Below, one piece after another: positions 16,488 through 22,750 of a DNA stretch of 39,702 bases (positions within the stretch are counted from its first letter, which is position 1; every line of letters begins with the position of its first letter). The translations under genes were made by a program, and so were the position numbers. The notes under the pieces are model-generated. The model was given only the letters and a program-made list of their open reading frames with translations. It was not told the DNA's origin and searched no databases. This stretch comes from Meiothermus rufus DSM 22234. GTDB taxonomy: Bacteria; Deinococcota; Deinococci; Deinococcales; Thermaceae. The stretch is taken from contig NZ_AUHY01000023.1 of assembly GCF_000423425.1 (NCBI RefSeq), forward strand, positions 1 to 39,702. Direction: 5' to 3'.

Positions 16488-16677
16488 GCCGGGCCTCCTC
16501 GTGGCCGCAGCAGGGGCAGTACACCGCAGGCCCATCGTCGCGCTCGAGGTTGTAGCGCTCGAGCTCGGCGGGCAGGGGCCGGCCGCAGCGGGGGCAGTGA
16601 CCGTACTGGATCATTACGCCCGCGATGGTGCGGCGAATCGCGCGCAGTTCGTGTAAAATGCTCTCCGGGATAAGCAC
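16480..16677 (-). CDS. Small zinc-ribbon protein
   Basis: A 65-residue protein with two Cys pairs, CPRC near residue 29 and CPCC near residue 54, forming a zinc ribbon. The start GTG 16677-16675 has an excellent AAGGAGGT site 5-6 nt upstream. It overlaps the primase gene by 8 bp. Small zinc ribbons are common among phage early genes and may bind DNA or RNA; the exact role is unknown. Confidence 0.75.
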   Translation of the reverse strand: MLIPESILHELRAIRRTIAGVMIQYGHCPRCGRPLPAELERYNLERDDGPAVYCPCCGHEEARRD

Positions 16678-16688
16678 AGTACACCTCC

Positions 16689-16925
16689 TTACCGAACCCC
16701 GCCCTCCCCGGCGGGGTTTTTACCGGCCTCGAGGTCGTCCGCCCGAATATCCCGGCGCCAACGAGCGGCTTCGGCCAGATACGCCTCGAGGTCAGAACGG
16801 CGCATCATCATGACCTGTCCCACCTTGATGTGGGGAAGCCGCTTCATCAAGCGGTAGGCAGTCTCGCGCCCTATTCCGTACTCTTTCCTGATTCCTTCTA
16901 CCGTGAGCAGTTCTTTTCGTTCCAT
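16689..16925 (-). CDS. HTH DNA-binding protein (excisionase/MerR-like)
   Basis: A 78-residue protein with a winged-helix HTH_17-type domain: LTVEGIRKEYGIGRETAYRL, then a wing with HIKVGQVMMMRRSDLEAYL. ATG 16925 is chosen because the HTH starts right after it and the start lies beside the divergent promoter. As first gene of the replication operon, facing the opposite gene at 16957, it could be the regulator that decides between the two directions. Its last codons are encoded by a terminator-like hairpin (16697-16716). Confidence 0.75.
   Translation of the reverse strand: MERKELLTVEGIRKEYGIGRETAYRLMKRLPHIKVGQVMMMRRSDLEAYLAEAARWRRDIRADDLEAGKNPAGEGGVR
16697..16721 (+). terminator. Terminator-like hairpin within the HTH gene end
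   Basis: CCCCGCC (16697-16703) and GGCGGGG (16710-16716) pair and are followed by TTTTT on the plus strand. It overlaps the last codons of the minus-strand HTH gene. It could stop plus-strand antisense transcription into the operon. On the minus strand there is no T-run. Confidence 0.5.
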
Positions 16926-16933
16926 ACAGCCAT

Positions 16934-16950
16934 ACCCTAGGTTGTAGAAT
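16934..16950. promoter_or_regulatory. Divergent promoter region of the element
   Basis: On the plus strand TAGAAT (16945-16950) ends 6 nt before the GTG at 16957, a leaderless layout. On the minus strand TAGGGT (16939-16934) lies 8 nt before the HTH start at 16925. Only 31 bp separate the two genes, so the promoters must overlap and probably exclude each other. Confidence 0.5.
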
Positions 16951-16956
16951 GAGGTT

Positions 16957-18150
16957 GTGCCAGAGTCATTTAGCGTAACAGTTAGCGTTACACCCCTTGC
17001 TTTGAGGCCCCCTGTAAAGTGGGCAGACTCAGCACAAGAGCTTCTGCCTCTTGACCCCGGTCGCACCTGGAGTGTGGTTAATTTCGTGGGGCTGTATAGA
17101 CCATACCTGGAAGAACTTTTGAGGGCTTATACCATGTCTCGCCCCGACGACCTCGAGGCAAAGAGGTTTGCATTAGGGCCTGACCCTGATTACAAACCAG
17201 ACGCACACTCCTTTTTGGTGTTCGAATCGTGGGAGCTCACCAAAAATTACGCAACGGTGAAGCGCCCTGTTGCACTTCCACCCCCACCCACATATTGGGA
17301 ATATCCCCGCTTAACCATCACAGCGGTGCCTAGCGCAATCGCAGGTGTATTCATTGAGTGGGACGGCCCTCCCCCCGTCCCCGTGTTGGAAGGCTTTTAT
17401 TGGCTTTGGCGGGCTCTCCAAAAGTCTCTCAAAGCAAAGGACGACCTAGCCCACTTCAAAGAGAAAGTGCTCGAGCTTGCCCCAAGGCTCGGATTGCTGG
17501 AGCTACACCCTGGGGTAGGGCGTATGTTTGCACGGTGGAAAGGCTTAGGTGCGCACACGCACATTCAAGATTCCCTCTTTGGGTGGGTCAATGCAACGGT
17601 GACGGTGCGCTTTTGGAGGGAAGTCCTATCGTCTGGGGTGGGAGAACCGGTCTGGGGGTTTCTCGAGTCCCTACACGGTTTTTTACCACCAGCGGCGGGT
17701 GACTGGGAGAAATATCTAAAGCTCTTAGCAAACCCCTCAAACGAATTTGTGATCGATTCTTTTTGGCCCCTCTATGCGGTCGTTGAGTTATTGCACCTTC
17801 ACGAGGGGGTAGACCCAAAGAGCCATCGGCGCTTTCAAGCTCCCCGCCAAAACATAAGCGAGAGACTGGTGCGCGAATACTTACAGCTTGAAGGATTACG
17901 GGGGCTTGTTGTTCCTGGGCCTGTCAGTCCTGCACCTCGCATAGGTAAAGACCCCGGCAAAATTCTAAACTTGACAGGCTACATGGGCAGCTACCACCGG
18001 GCGTTGCTCGAGTTATCAAGGTATGAAGGTCACAGGGCGACTTGCAACCATTGTGGCAAGGCTTTCATGCGTGAACGTAAGACCGGGAAGTACTGCTCGA
18101 CGGCCTGCCGTGTGGCGGCCTCGAGGGAGCGGAAGAGGGGTTCAAGCTAG
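16957..18150 (+). CDS. Unknown protein with C-terminal zinc finger
   Basis: A 397-residue protein not recognised by eye. The body is rich in aromatic residues (FYWLWRALQKS, WKGLGAHTHIQDSLFGW, SFWPLYAVVELLHLH). It ends in a Cys4 finger, CNHCGKAF...YCSTACRVAASRERKR, resembling the CGNR-type finger in which basic residues follow the last Cys. The coding sequence is visibly less GC-rich than its neighbours. It is the only plus-strand gene of the element, divergent from the replication operon and leaderless. In satellites and prophages this position often holds cargo such as anti-phage defence, but nothing in the sequence proves that here. Confidence 0.75.
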   Translation: MPESFSVTVSVTPLALRPPVKWADSAQELLPLDPGRTWSVVNFVGLYRPYLEELLRAYTMSRPDDLEAKRFALGPDPDYKPDAHSFLVFESWELTKNYATVKRPVALPPPPTYWEYPRLTITAVPSAIAGVFIEWDGPPPVPVLEGFYWLWRALQKSLKAKDDLAHFKEKVLELAPRLGLLELHPGVGRMFARWKGLGAHTHIQDSLFGWVNATVTVRFWREVLSSGVGEPVWGFLESLHGFLPPAAGDWEKYLKLLANPSNEFVIDSFWPLYAVVELLHLHEGVDPKSHRRFQAPRQNISERLVREYLQLEGLRGLVVPGPVSPAPRIGKDPGKILNLTGYMGSYHRALLELSRYEGHRATCNHCGKAFMRERKTGKYCSTACRVAASRERKRGSS

Positions 18151-18188
18151 CCCCAAGGTTGGGTGCAATAAGGGTGCAATGCACACCC

Positions 18189-18386
18189 CTAACGCTCCCC
18201 GCCCTGCTCGGCGGGGTTTTCCAACTTGTGGCCTAAAACGCGCTCGAGTTCGGCTCGAGGGATAACGAGCCGCTTGCCGACCTTCGTAGCGCGAAGCTCC
18301 CCACGCCAAATCGCGCGGTACACGGTGTTCTTGTGGGTTCCTAGTGCCTGAGCAACCTCTTCAACGGACAGCGCTAACCTTTGCAT
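18189..18386 (-). CDS. Excisionase-like HTH protein
   Basis: A 65-residue HTH_17 protein: LSVEEVAQALGTHKNTVYRA, then LRATKVGKRLVIPRAELERVL. ATG 18386 has GGAGG 5 nt upstream and the domain begins right behind it. Small proteins of this family act as excisionases or regulators. The position near attR and the candidate arm sites favours a role in excision. A terminator hairpin stands directly upstream of its ribosome site. Its last codons lie in the terminator of the opposite gene, as in the other HTH gene. Confidence 0.7.
   Translation of the reverse strand: MQRLALSVEEVAQALGTHKNTVYRAIWRGELRATKVGKRLVIPRAELERVLGHKLENPAEQGGER
18197..18220 (+). terminator. Terminator of the 16957-18150 gene
   Basis: CCCCGCC (18197-18203) and GGCGGGG (18210-18216) followed by TTTT lie 47 bp after the plus-strand stop. 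The stem also encodes the C-terminus (NPAEQGGER) of the minus-strand excisionase-like gene. Confidence 0.7.
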
Positions 18387-18400
18387 TTGGCCTCCAATGC

Positions 18401-18444
18401 AAAAAAACCCGGAACCCCCCCGACTCGGGGTAAGTTTCCGGGTT
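18401..18444 (-). terminator. Terminator or attenuator before the excisionase-like gene
   Basis: On the minus strand AACCCGGAA (18444-18436) pairs with TTCCGGGTT (18414-18406), with a nested CCCCGA/TCGGGG stem inside. A run of seven T (18407-18401) follows. The SD and ATG of the excisionase-like gene come 15-20 nt later, so this could block host read-through or work as an attenuator. Confidence 0.65.
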
Positions 18445-18690
18445 GTCCGCGCCACGTATTCGCGGCAGAGCCGCTTAGCCTCGTCGCGGGCGCGGCATGG
18501 GCCGCGCCATGAGGCACCCTCACTTTACCACACTTTTTGTGTATTGCCGTACCCCCATTTCGTACCCCCATTACCCCCAAAAACTACCCCCAACAGGCGG
18601 TTACAGGTGGTTACGGCCACCTGGCAAAAAGCCCGTATTTATCGGGTTTTGCGTTGATTGTTGGTTACGGCGGGTAATGTAGCTTTTACT
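18445..18690. other. Non-coding end of the element next to attR
   Basis: This stretch of about 245 bp contains no convincing gene. It holds the right-hand TACCCCC repeats, an inverted repeat CAGGTGG/CCACCTG (18604-18610 with 18617-18623), a hairpin CCCG-tatttat-CGGG with A and T flanks (about 18625-18650) that may terminate in both directions, and repeated GGTTAC(GG) words. It is probably the recombination-control region. Confidence 0.6.
18550..18591 (+). repeat. Right TACCCCC repeats, candidate integrase arm sites
   Basis: TACCCCC occurs at 18550, 18563, 18572 and 18585. They form two pairs, each spaced 13 bp, the same spacing as the pair beside attL. Confidence 0.6.
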
Positions 18691-18736
18691 CCTGATAAGC
18701 GTGAGGTCCCGGGTTCGAGTCCCGGATCGCCCACCA
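18691..18736 (+). repeat. attR, displaced 3' end of tRNA-Ile
   Basis: A copy of the tRNA-Ile 3' half without a 5' half, so it is not a tRNA gene. It differs from attL only at the two partners of T-stem pair 51-63 (G-C here, C-G in attL), so pairing is kept. Confidence 0.88.
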
Positions 18737-18740
18737 AGCC

Positions 18741-18777
18741 CCAACCCCTGGTCGCATCCGGCCGGGGGTTGGTCTTT
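18741..18777 (+). terminator. Probable original terminator of tRNA-Ile
   Basis: CCAACCCC (18741-18748) pairs with GGGGTTGG (18765-18772), with more pairs inside, followed by TCTTTAT. It begins 4 bp after the displaced tRNA end, where the host tRNA terminator would be expected before integration. Confidence 0.55.
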
Positions 18778-19132
18778 ATCTCAGATTCAGCGCCGGGCAG
18801 TCGTCGAGCTGTACTGCGGTGGCCGGGGCAGGGGTGCGAATGCGGTACTCGCCAGCGCTACCGGCCTCTGTGGTATTGACGGTCAGGTTGCCCTGGTCCG
18901 TGTAGATGATGATGCGTTCCGCACTGCCTTTGATGCGCAGGCGCAGCTCGTAGCTGGTTAGGCCCACCTGTTCTATCTGGGCAGCACAGGCGGTAGGCAT
19001 AGGGTGGGCAGATTGGGTTTGGGTGGTTGTGGGGGCCCCTGGCTGCCCGGGCCGCAAGACCAGGAAAATAAAGTAGGCCCCAATACCCAGGGCGATGAGC
19101 AGGCGGAGAGGGTTTAGCTTTCGATCGTCCAT
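18776..19132 (-). CDS. Membrane-anchored protein of unknown function
   Basis: A 118-residue protein. One N-terminal transmembrane helix (residues about 9-26, LRLLIALGIGAYFIFLVL) is followed by a Pro/Thr/Gln-rich linker and a small beta-rich domain with two Cys residues (CAAQIEQVGLTSYELRLRIKG and DDCPALN). The layout suggests an exposed domain, perhaps with a disulfide. No family was recognised. It is the first host gene after the element. Confidence 0.6.
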   Translation of the reverse strand: MDDRKLNPLRLLIALGIGAYFIFLVLRPGQPGAPTTTQTQSAHPMPTACAAQIEQVGLTSYELRLRIKGSAERIIIYTDQGNLTVNTTEAGSAGEYRIRTPAPATAVQLDDCPALNLR

Positions 19133-19157
19133 GCCCTAATCCCTCTAGGTTTTCCCC

Positions 19158-19664
19158 TCAATCAAAGGAGTAGTCCTGGACAAGCTGGGCCACCGGGCGA
19201 CCGGTAATGCGCTGCACTGCGGCAGGAATCAGGGGTAAGATGACCTCGAGGGCGTCGCGGCAACCCTGGGGCCCCCCCGGAAGGTTGATGATCAGGGTTC
19301 TGCCCCGCAACCCCGCCACCCCCCGGGAAAGCACAGCCAGGGGGTTTTTCTTGTAACTTTCCATCCGGATTAGCTCGGCAATGCCTGGAGCCTCTTTGTC
19401 TAGCATCTCCCGGGTGGCCTCAGGCACGTGGTCACGGCTGCTTAGGCGGATACTCCCGTTGGTAAGGATGAGATCTAAGCCATCGCGGTCGGTCCAAAGG
19501 CGTAGCACACGTTTGATCTGGGCTGGCTCGTCGGGGATAATCTCGTAGCGGGCAACCTCATAAGGGCCCAGGGCTAAGGCTTCTCGCAGAACCGCGTAGG
19601 TGCGGTCTTCGACCTCGCCTCGAGCCCCCTGGTCGGAGATGGTCAGAATACCCACGCGAATCAT
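19158..19664 (-). CDS. MoaB/MogA-like protein with altered active loop
   Basis: A 168-residue protein of the molybdopterin-binding MoaB/MogA fold. It begins VGILTISDQGARGEVEDRT and ends in LIINLPGGPQGCRDALEVILP, both as in molybdopterin adenylyltransferases. The conserved TTGGTGxxxRDxTPEAT loop reads LTNGSIRLSSRDHVPEAT here, so the GGTG turn is lost while RD and PEAT remain. The enzyme may be inactive or may use a different ligand. No other cofactor genes are in the window. Confidence 0.75.
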   Translation of the reverse strand: MIRVGILTISDQGARGEVEDRTYAVLREALALGPYEVARYEIIPDEPAQIKRVLRLWTDRDGLDLILTNGSIRLSSRDHVPEATREMLDKEAPGIAELIRMESYKKNPLAVLSRGVAGLRGRTLIINLPGGPQGCRDALEVILPLIPAAVQRITGRPVAQLVQDYSFD

Positions 19665-19706
19665 CTACTCCCAGTTTAGAGCAGACGGGTGATAGCTTTG
19701 GGTTAT

Positions 19707-20288
19707 ATGTGGCACCAGAGCATCCCCCTGGAAGGCCGGTATGTCCGGTTAGTACCCCTGGGCCTAGAACATGCCCCTGCCTTGCTCGAGCACTTCGACC
19801 CCCAGATGGTGCAGTACCTGAGCAACGCCCCCCAGAAGGCCACCCTCGAGGCTATGGAGGCCTACATCCGCTCCTTGCTTATGGCTCCAGACCGGGTGAA
19901 CTGGGCCATCCTCGACAAGGCCAGCGGCCAGATGGCCGGACGCACCGGCTACGTACGGGTTAATCCGGCCTATCGTTCGGTAGAGACCACCACCTGGATT
20001 TTCACCCCCTTCCAGGGGGGGTATGCCAACCCCGAGAGCAAGTACCTGCTGCTTCGTCATGCCTTCGAGACCCTGAAAGCCATCCGGGTGCAGTTTCGGG
20101 CCGATGCCCGCAACCAACGCAGCCGCAGAGCCATCGAGAAGCTCGGGGCCACCCTCGAGGGCATCCTGCGCAAAGATCAGATCTACCCCAACGGCATCAT
20201 CCGCGACACCGCGGTTTACGCCATCATTGACGAGGAGTGGCCTCAGGTCAAAAAGCAGCTCGAGGCCCGGCTCTATGCCCACGGCTAG
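19707..20288 (+). CDS. GNAT-family acetyltransferase (RimJ/RimL-like)
   Basis: A 193-residue N-acetyltransferase of the RimJ/RimL type: EGRYVRLVPLGLEHAPALLEH at the start, GYVRVNPAYRSVETTTWIF in the middle, and the acetyl-CoA-associated DARNQRSRRAIEKLGATLEG near residue 145. The acceptor (ribosomal protein, other protein or small molecule) is unknown. ATG 19707 is preferred; a GTG at 19689 in the same frame would add six residues. A TAGCTT box 8 nt before the ATG suggests a leaderless transcript. Its last 4 bp overlap the convergent regulator gene. Confidence 0.8.
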   Translation: MWHQSIPLEGRYVRLVPLGLEHAPALLEHFDPQMVQYLSNAPQKATLEAMEAYIRSLLMAPDRVNWAILDKASGQMAGRTGYVRVNPAYRSVETTTWIFTPFQGGYANPESKYLLLRHAFETLKAIRVQFRADARNQRSRRAIEKLGATLEGILRKDQIYPNGIIRDTAVYAIIDEEWPQVKKQLEARLYAHG

Positions 20289-20929
20289 GGGGCTGGGGCA
20301 AGGCCCAGGTGTAACACGTACTTTTCCGCACCGCCGCGGTGAGCGTAGCGCTCATAGAGTTCCCATAGCTCCCGTTGCAAAGCCTTTGCATCGGCCCGGC
20401 TCAAGGCCAGCCCGCCGATCCAAAGGTTGAGCACCGCAGGATGCTCGGGAGCCAGTAGCACGGCCCCCTCTTCCCAGTCGTACAGGCTCGAGCCCCAGGT
20501 CAACAGACCATCCTTGCTCAGGTACACCACCATCTGGCCCTGAAAACCCCTTCCCCCCAGGGCCCGCGCAAGACCCCGCTCGAGCTGCGACTTCCAAGAG
20601 ACGTGGTCGGTCAAACTTTCCAGCAGGTTATGCGGAATTAAGCCCAGGGGAACCTGAAAAGCAAGCGCGGTAGCCTGGTAGTGCTTGATGGCCCGGCCCT
20701 GCCGAGGCTTCACCCCCACCACCTCCAGCAGTCCGGCCCGCAGCATCTGTAAAACGCGGTAGTGCATGGCCTGAAGGGGCAGCTTGAACTCCTGGGCAGC
20801 GGCTTTTACGGTGGTCGGGCCCCGCATAAAGGGCTTGAGGAAGAGCGCCACCTCAGGGTTGGCCAAAATGCGGGCTGCAAGGGGGTTGCTGACCTCGAGC
20901 AGCAAAGCTTTTTCCAGCGTTCCAGGCAC
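20285..20929 (-). CDS. Winged-helix transcriptional regulator
   Basis: A 214-residue regulator. A winged HTH resembling ArsR-type domains occupies residues about 20-85 (ANPEVALFLKPFMRGPTTVKAAAQEF, then MHYRVLQMLRAGLLEVVG), followed by a C-terminal domain of about 120 residues that may sense a ligand. The start GTG 20929 lies 6 nt after a TAGAAT -10 box, so it is leaderless. It is divergent from an MFS exporter across an 88-bp gap with an inverted repeat, so it probably controls that exporter and itself. Confidence 0.7.
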   Translation of the reverse strand: MPGTLEKALLLEVSNPLAARILANPEVALFLKPFMRGPTTVKAAAQEFKLPLQAMHYRVLQMLRAGLLEVVGVKPRQGRAIKHYQATALAFQVPLGLIPHNLLESLTDHVSWKSQLERGLARALGGRGFQGQMVVYLSKDGLLTWGSSLYDWEEGAVLLAPEHPAVLNLWIGGLALSRADAKALQRELWELYERYAHRGGAEKYVLHLGLAPAP

Positions 20930-20935
20930 CGCATG

Positions 20936-20970
20936 ATTCTACTCCAGAAACCAGCTTTTTTATGGAGTAG
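20936..20970. promoter_or_regulatory. Inverted repeat over the regulator promoter
   Basis: CTACTCCA (20939-20946) and TGGAGTAG (20963-20970) form a perfect 8-bp inverted repeat with a 16-bp gap. The left arm overlaps the minus-strand -10 box TAGAAT (20941-20936), so a bound dimer would block the regulator's own promoter. Confidence 0.55.
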
Positions 20971-21017
20971 GCCCCACCTAAACTTGGTAAGGGCCAATAG
21001 CAGGCCATAGGAGAACG

Positions 21018-22367
21018 ATGCAACCCTACCTATCCGGACTCAGGGGATTCACACTGGTAGCCCTGGGGCAGCTAGTCTCCCTGGTGGGCAGTGGCATGAG
21101 CCAGTTCGCCCTGACCATCTGGGCCTTTGAAAAAACCGGGCTGGCCACCTCGCTGGCCCTGATGGGCTTCTTTTACATGGTGCCCCTCATTCTCATCTCC
21201 CCTTTTGCCGGGGCCTGGGTCGACCGGGGCAACCGCAAGCGGATGATGATGGTCTCGGACCTGGGGGCAGCCCTGGGCACGCTGGTGGTGCTGCTGTTGT
21301 ACCTGAGCGGAAATCTGGAAATCTGGCACCTATACACGGTAGGGGTGCTTAATGGCCTGACCAGCGCCTTCCAGTGGCCGGCCTACTCGGCGGCCATCTC
21401 GACCATGGTGGATAAGAAAGATTACGCCCGGGCCAACGGCCTCCTGGCGCTGGCCGAGTCGGCCTCGGGGATTGGGGCCCCCATCCTGGCGGGCATTCTT
21501 CTGGGGCTGGTGGGGCTGGGGGGCATCCTGCTCATAGACCTCGTAACCTTCGCCGCCGCTTTCCTGACCTTGATACTGGTGCACGTACCACAACCTAAGC
21601 AGAGTGCAGCAGGGCTGGAAAGCCGTGGAAGCCTGCTTCTAGAGGCCTTCTATGGTTTCCGCTTCATCTTCGCCAGACCCAGTCTGCTAGGTTTGCAAAC
21701 GGTGTTCTTGCTGGGCAATCTGGTGGCCAACCTGGGCTCGGCGGTGATGGCCGCCATGATTTTAGCCCGCACTGCCTCGAGCGAAGCCGCGCTGGCCACC
21801 GTGCAGAGCGCTGCTGGCATGGGCGGGGTACTGGGCGGCATCCTGCTTTCAACCTGGGGCGGGCCCAAGCGCAAGGTCCACGGGGTGCTTCTGGGCTGGG
21901 TCGTCTCGAGCTTTTTCGGGAGCGTGCTTTTGGGACTGGGTCAAAGCGTATGGGTCTGGGCTGTTTCCGCTTTCGTCTTTGCCCTGGTTGTCCCCATCCT
22001 GAACGGCTCCAACCAGGCCATCTGGCAGGCCAAAGTGCCGCCCGATGTGCAGGGCAAGGTGTTTTCCGCCCGGCGCATGATTGCCTGGGTCGCTGGGCCG
22101 CTGGCCATGCTGGTCGCAGGGCCCCTGGCCGACCGGGTACTTACCCCCGCCATGATGCCTGGCGGCGCACTGGTGGGTCTGTTTGGCGGCCTGGTAGGGG
22201 TAGGATCAGGGGCCGGAATGGCGTTGTTGCTGGTGTTAAGCGGACTGCTAGGGATGGCCGTAGGCCTGGGTGGCTACTTGTTCCGGGTGGTACGCGAGGC
22301 CGAAGACCTGATTCCCGACCACGACCAAGCCCCTACAAAAACCCAGCCTAGGGCCCCCGCTCCTTAG
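21018..22367 (+). CDS. MFS efflux transporter
   Basis: A 449-residue inner-membrane protein with about twelve hydrophobic segments. The motif between helices 2 and 3 reads AGAWVDRGNRKRMMMVSDLG, the MFS A-motif as found in the macrolide-efflux/enterobactin-exporter branch. WVAGPLAMLVAGPLADRV repeats the pattern in the second half. The soluble tail is polar and Pro-rich. It probably exports a toxic compound or metabolite under the divergent regulator. Its end overlaps the convergent next gene by 4 bp. Confidence 0.85.
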   Translation: MQPYLSGLRGFTLVALGQLVSLVGSGMSQFALTIWAFEKTGLATSLALMGFFYMVPLILISPFAGAWVDRGNRKRMMMVSDLGAALGTLVVLLLYLSGNLEIWHLYTVGVLNGLTSAFQWPAYSAAISTMVDKKDYARANGLLALAESASGIGAPILAGILLGLVGLGGILLIDLVTFAAAFLTLILVHVPQPKQSAAGLESRGSLLLEAFYGFRFIFARPSLLGLQTVFLLGNLVANLGSAVMAAMILARTASSEAALATVQSAAGMGGVLGGILLSTWGGPKRKVHGVLLGWVVSSFFGSVLLGLGQSVWVWAVSAFVFALVVPILNGSNQAIWQAKVPPDVQGKVFSARRMIAWVAGPLAMLVAGPLADRVLTPAMMPGGALVGLFGGLVGVGSGAGMALLLVLSGLLGMAVGLGGYLFRVVREAEDLIPDHDQAPTKTQPRAPAP

Positions 22368-22693
22368 AGCGGACGCAGATCCTCCAAAAGCTGCCACCCT
22401 ACTTCCTGCGGGGTGGCCTGCAGGTAGGTGTTGAGTTCCTGGCTCACCCGCTGGGCCAGCGGCCCCAGCTCCCTTGGCTCCAGCTCGGTACGCACCAACA
22501 GGGTGACCTGGTAGAACTGCTGGGTCTCGGTGGGGGTACCATCGTCGAAAAAGGCCATGGGGGCCCGCACCTTGTCGATCAACACGTGCACCTCCCCCAG
22601 TTGGCGGGGGATAGCCCCGCGAGGATCGAAGGGCAGGTCCTTGGGGTGCCACAGGTATCCCTGGAACAGCTTAATGGCTTTGAGCGTACCCAC
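22364..22693 (-). CDS. Small conserved protein, possibly DUF3208
   Basis: A 109-residue acidic cytoplasmic protein without signal or membrane segments: KLFQGYLWHPKDLPFDPRG, VHVLIDKVRAPMAFFDDGTP, then TQQFYQVTLLVRTELEPREL. The pattern fits the DUF3208 family I recall from Thermus and Deinococcus, but this is from memory. The GTG 22693 start lies 6 nt after a CAGAAT box, so it may be leaderless. No function is known. Confidence 0.6.
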   Translation of the reverse strand: MGTLKAIKLFQGYLWHPKDLPFDPRGAIPRQLGEVHVLIDKVRAPMAFFDDGTPTETQQFYQVTLLVRTELEPRELGPLAQRVSQELNTYLQATPQEVGWQLLEDLRPL

Positions 22694-22750
22694 CCTTTGA
22701 TTCTGCCCGAAACAAGGTCAAAGGAAAGTGGTCTCGGTCAGGCCCACACC

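Larger units (their letters stand above)
9678..18736. mobile_element. Integrative element with its own replisome, in tRNA-Ile
   Basis: The element is 9,013 bp from att to att. It lies between a 46-bp repeat of the tRNA-Ile 3' half (9678-9723 and 18691-18736), with a tyrosine integrase gene next to the intact tRNA. Nine minus-strand genes from the HTH gene at 16925 down to int overlap or nearly touch each other. They include a primase-polymerase, a P-loop ATPase, a family A DNA polymerase and a small-terminase-like protein. An excisionase-like gene and a divergent gene of unknown function fill the far end. No structural, lysis, large-terminase or conjugation gene is visible. It is best described as a satellite-like or plasmid-like integrative element; which of these it is remains inference. 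Confidence 0.88.

Noticed and set aside
18691-18736. A second tRNA-Ile gene
   Set aside because: Only the 3' half is present; the DNA before it has no acceptor or D-arm partner. It is the displaced att copy.
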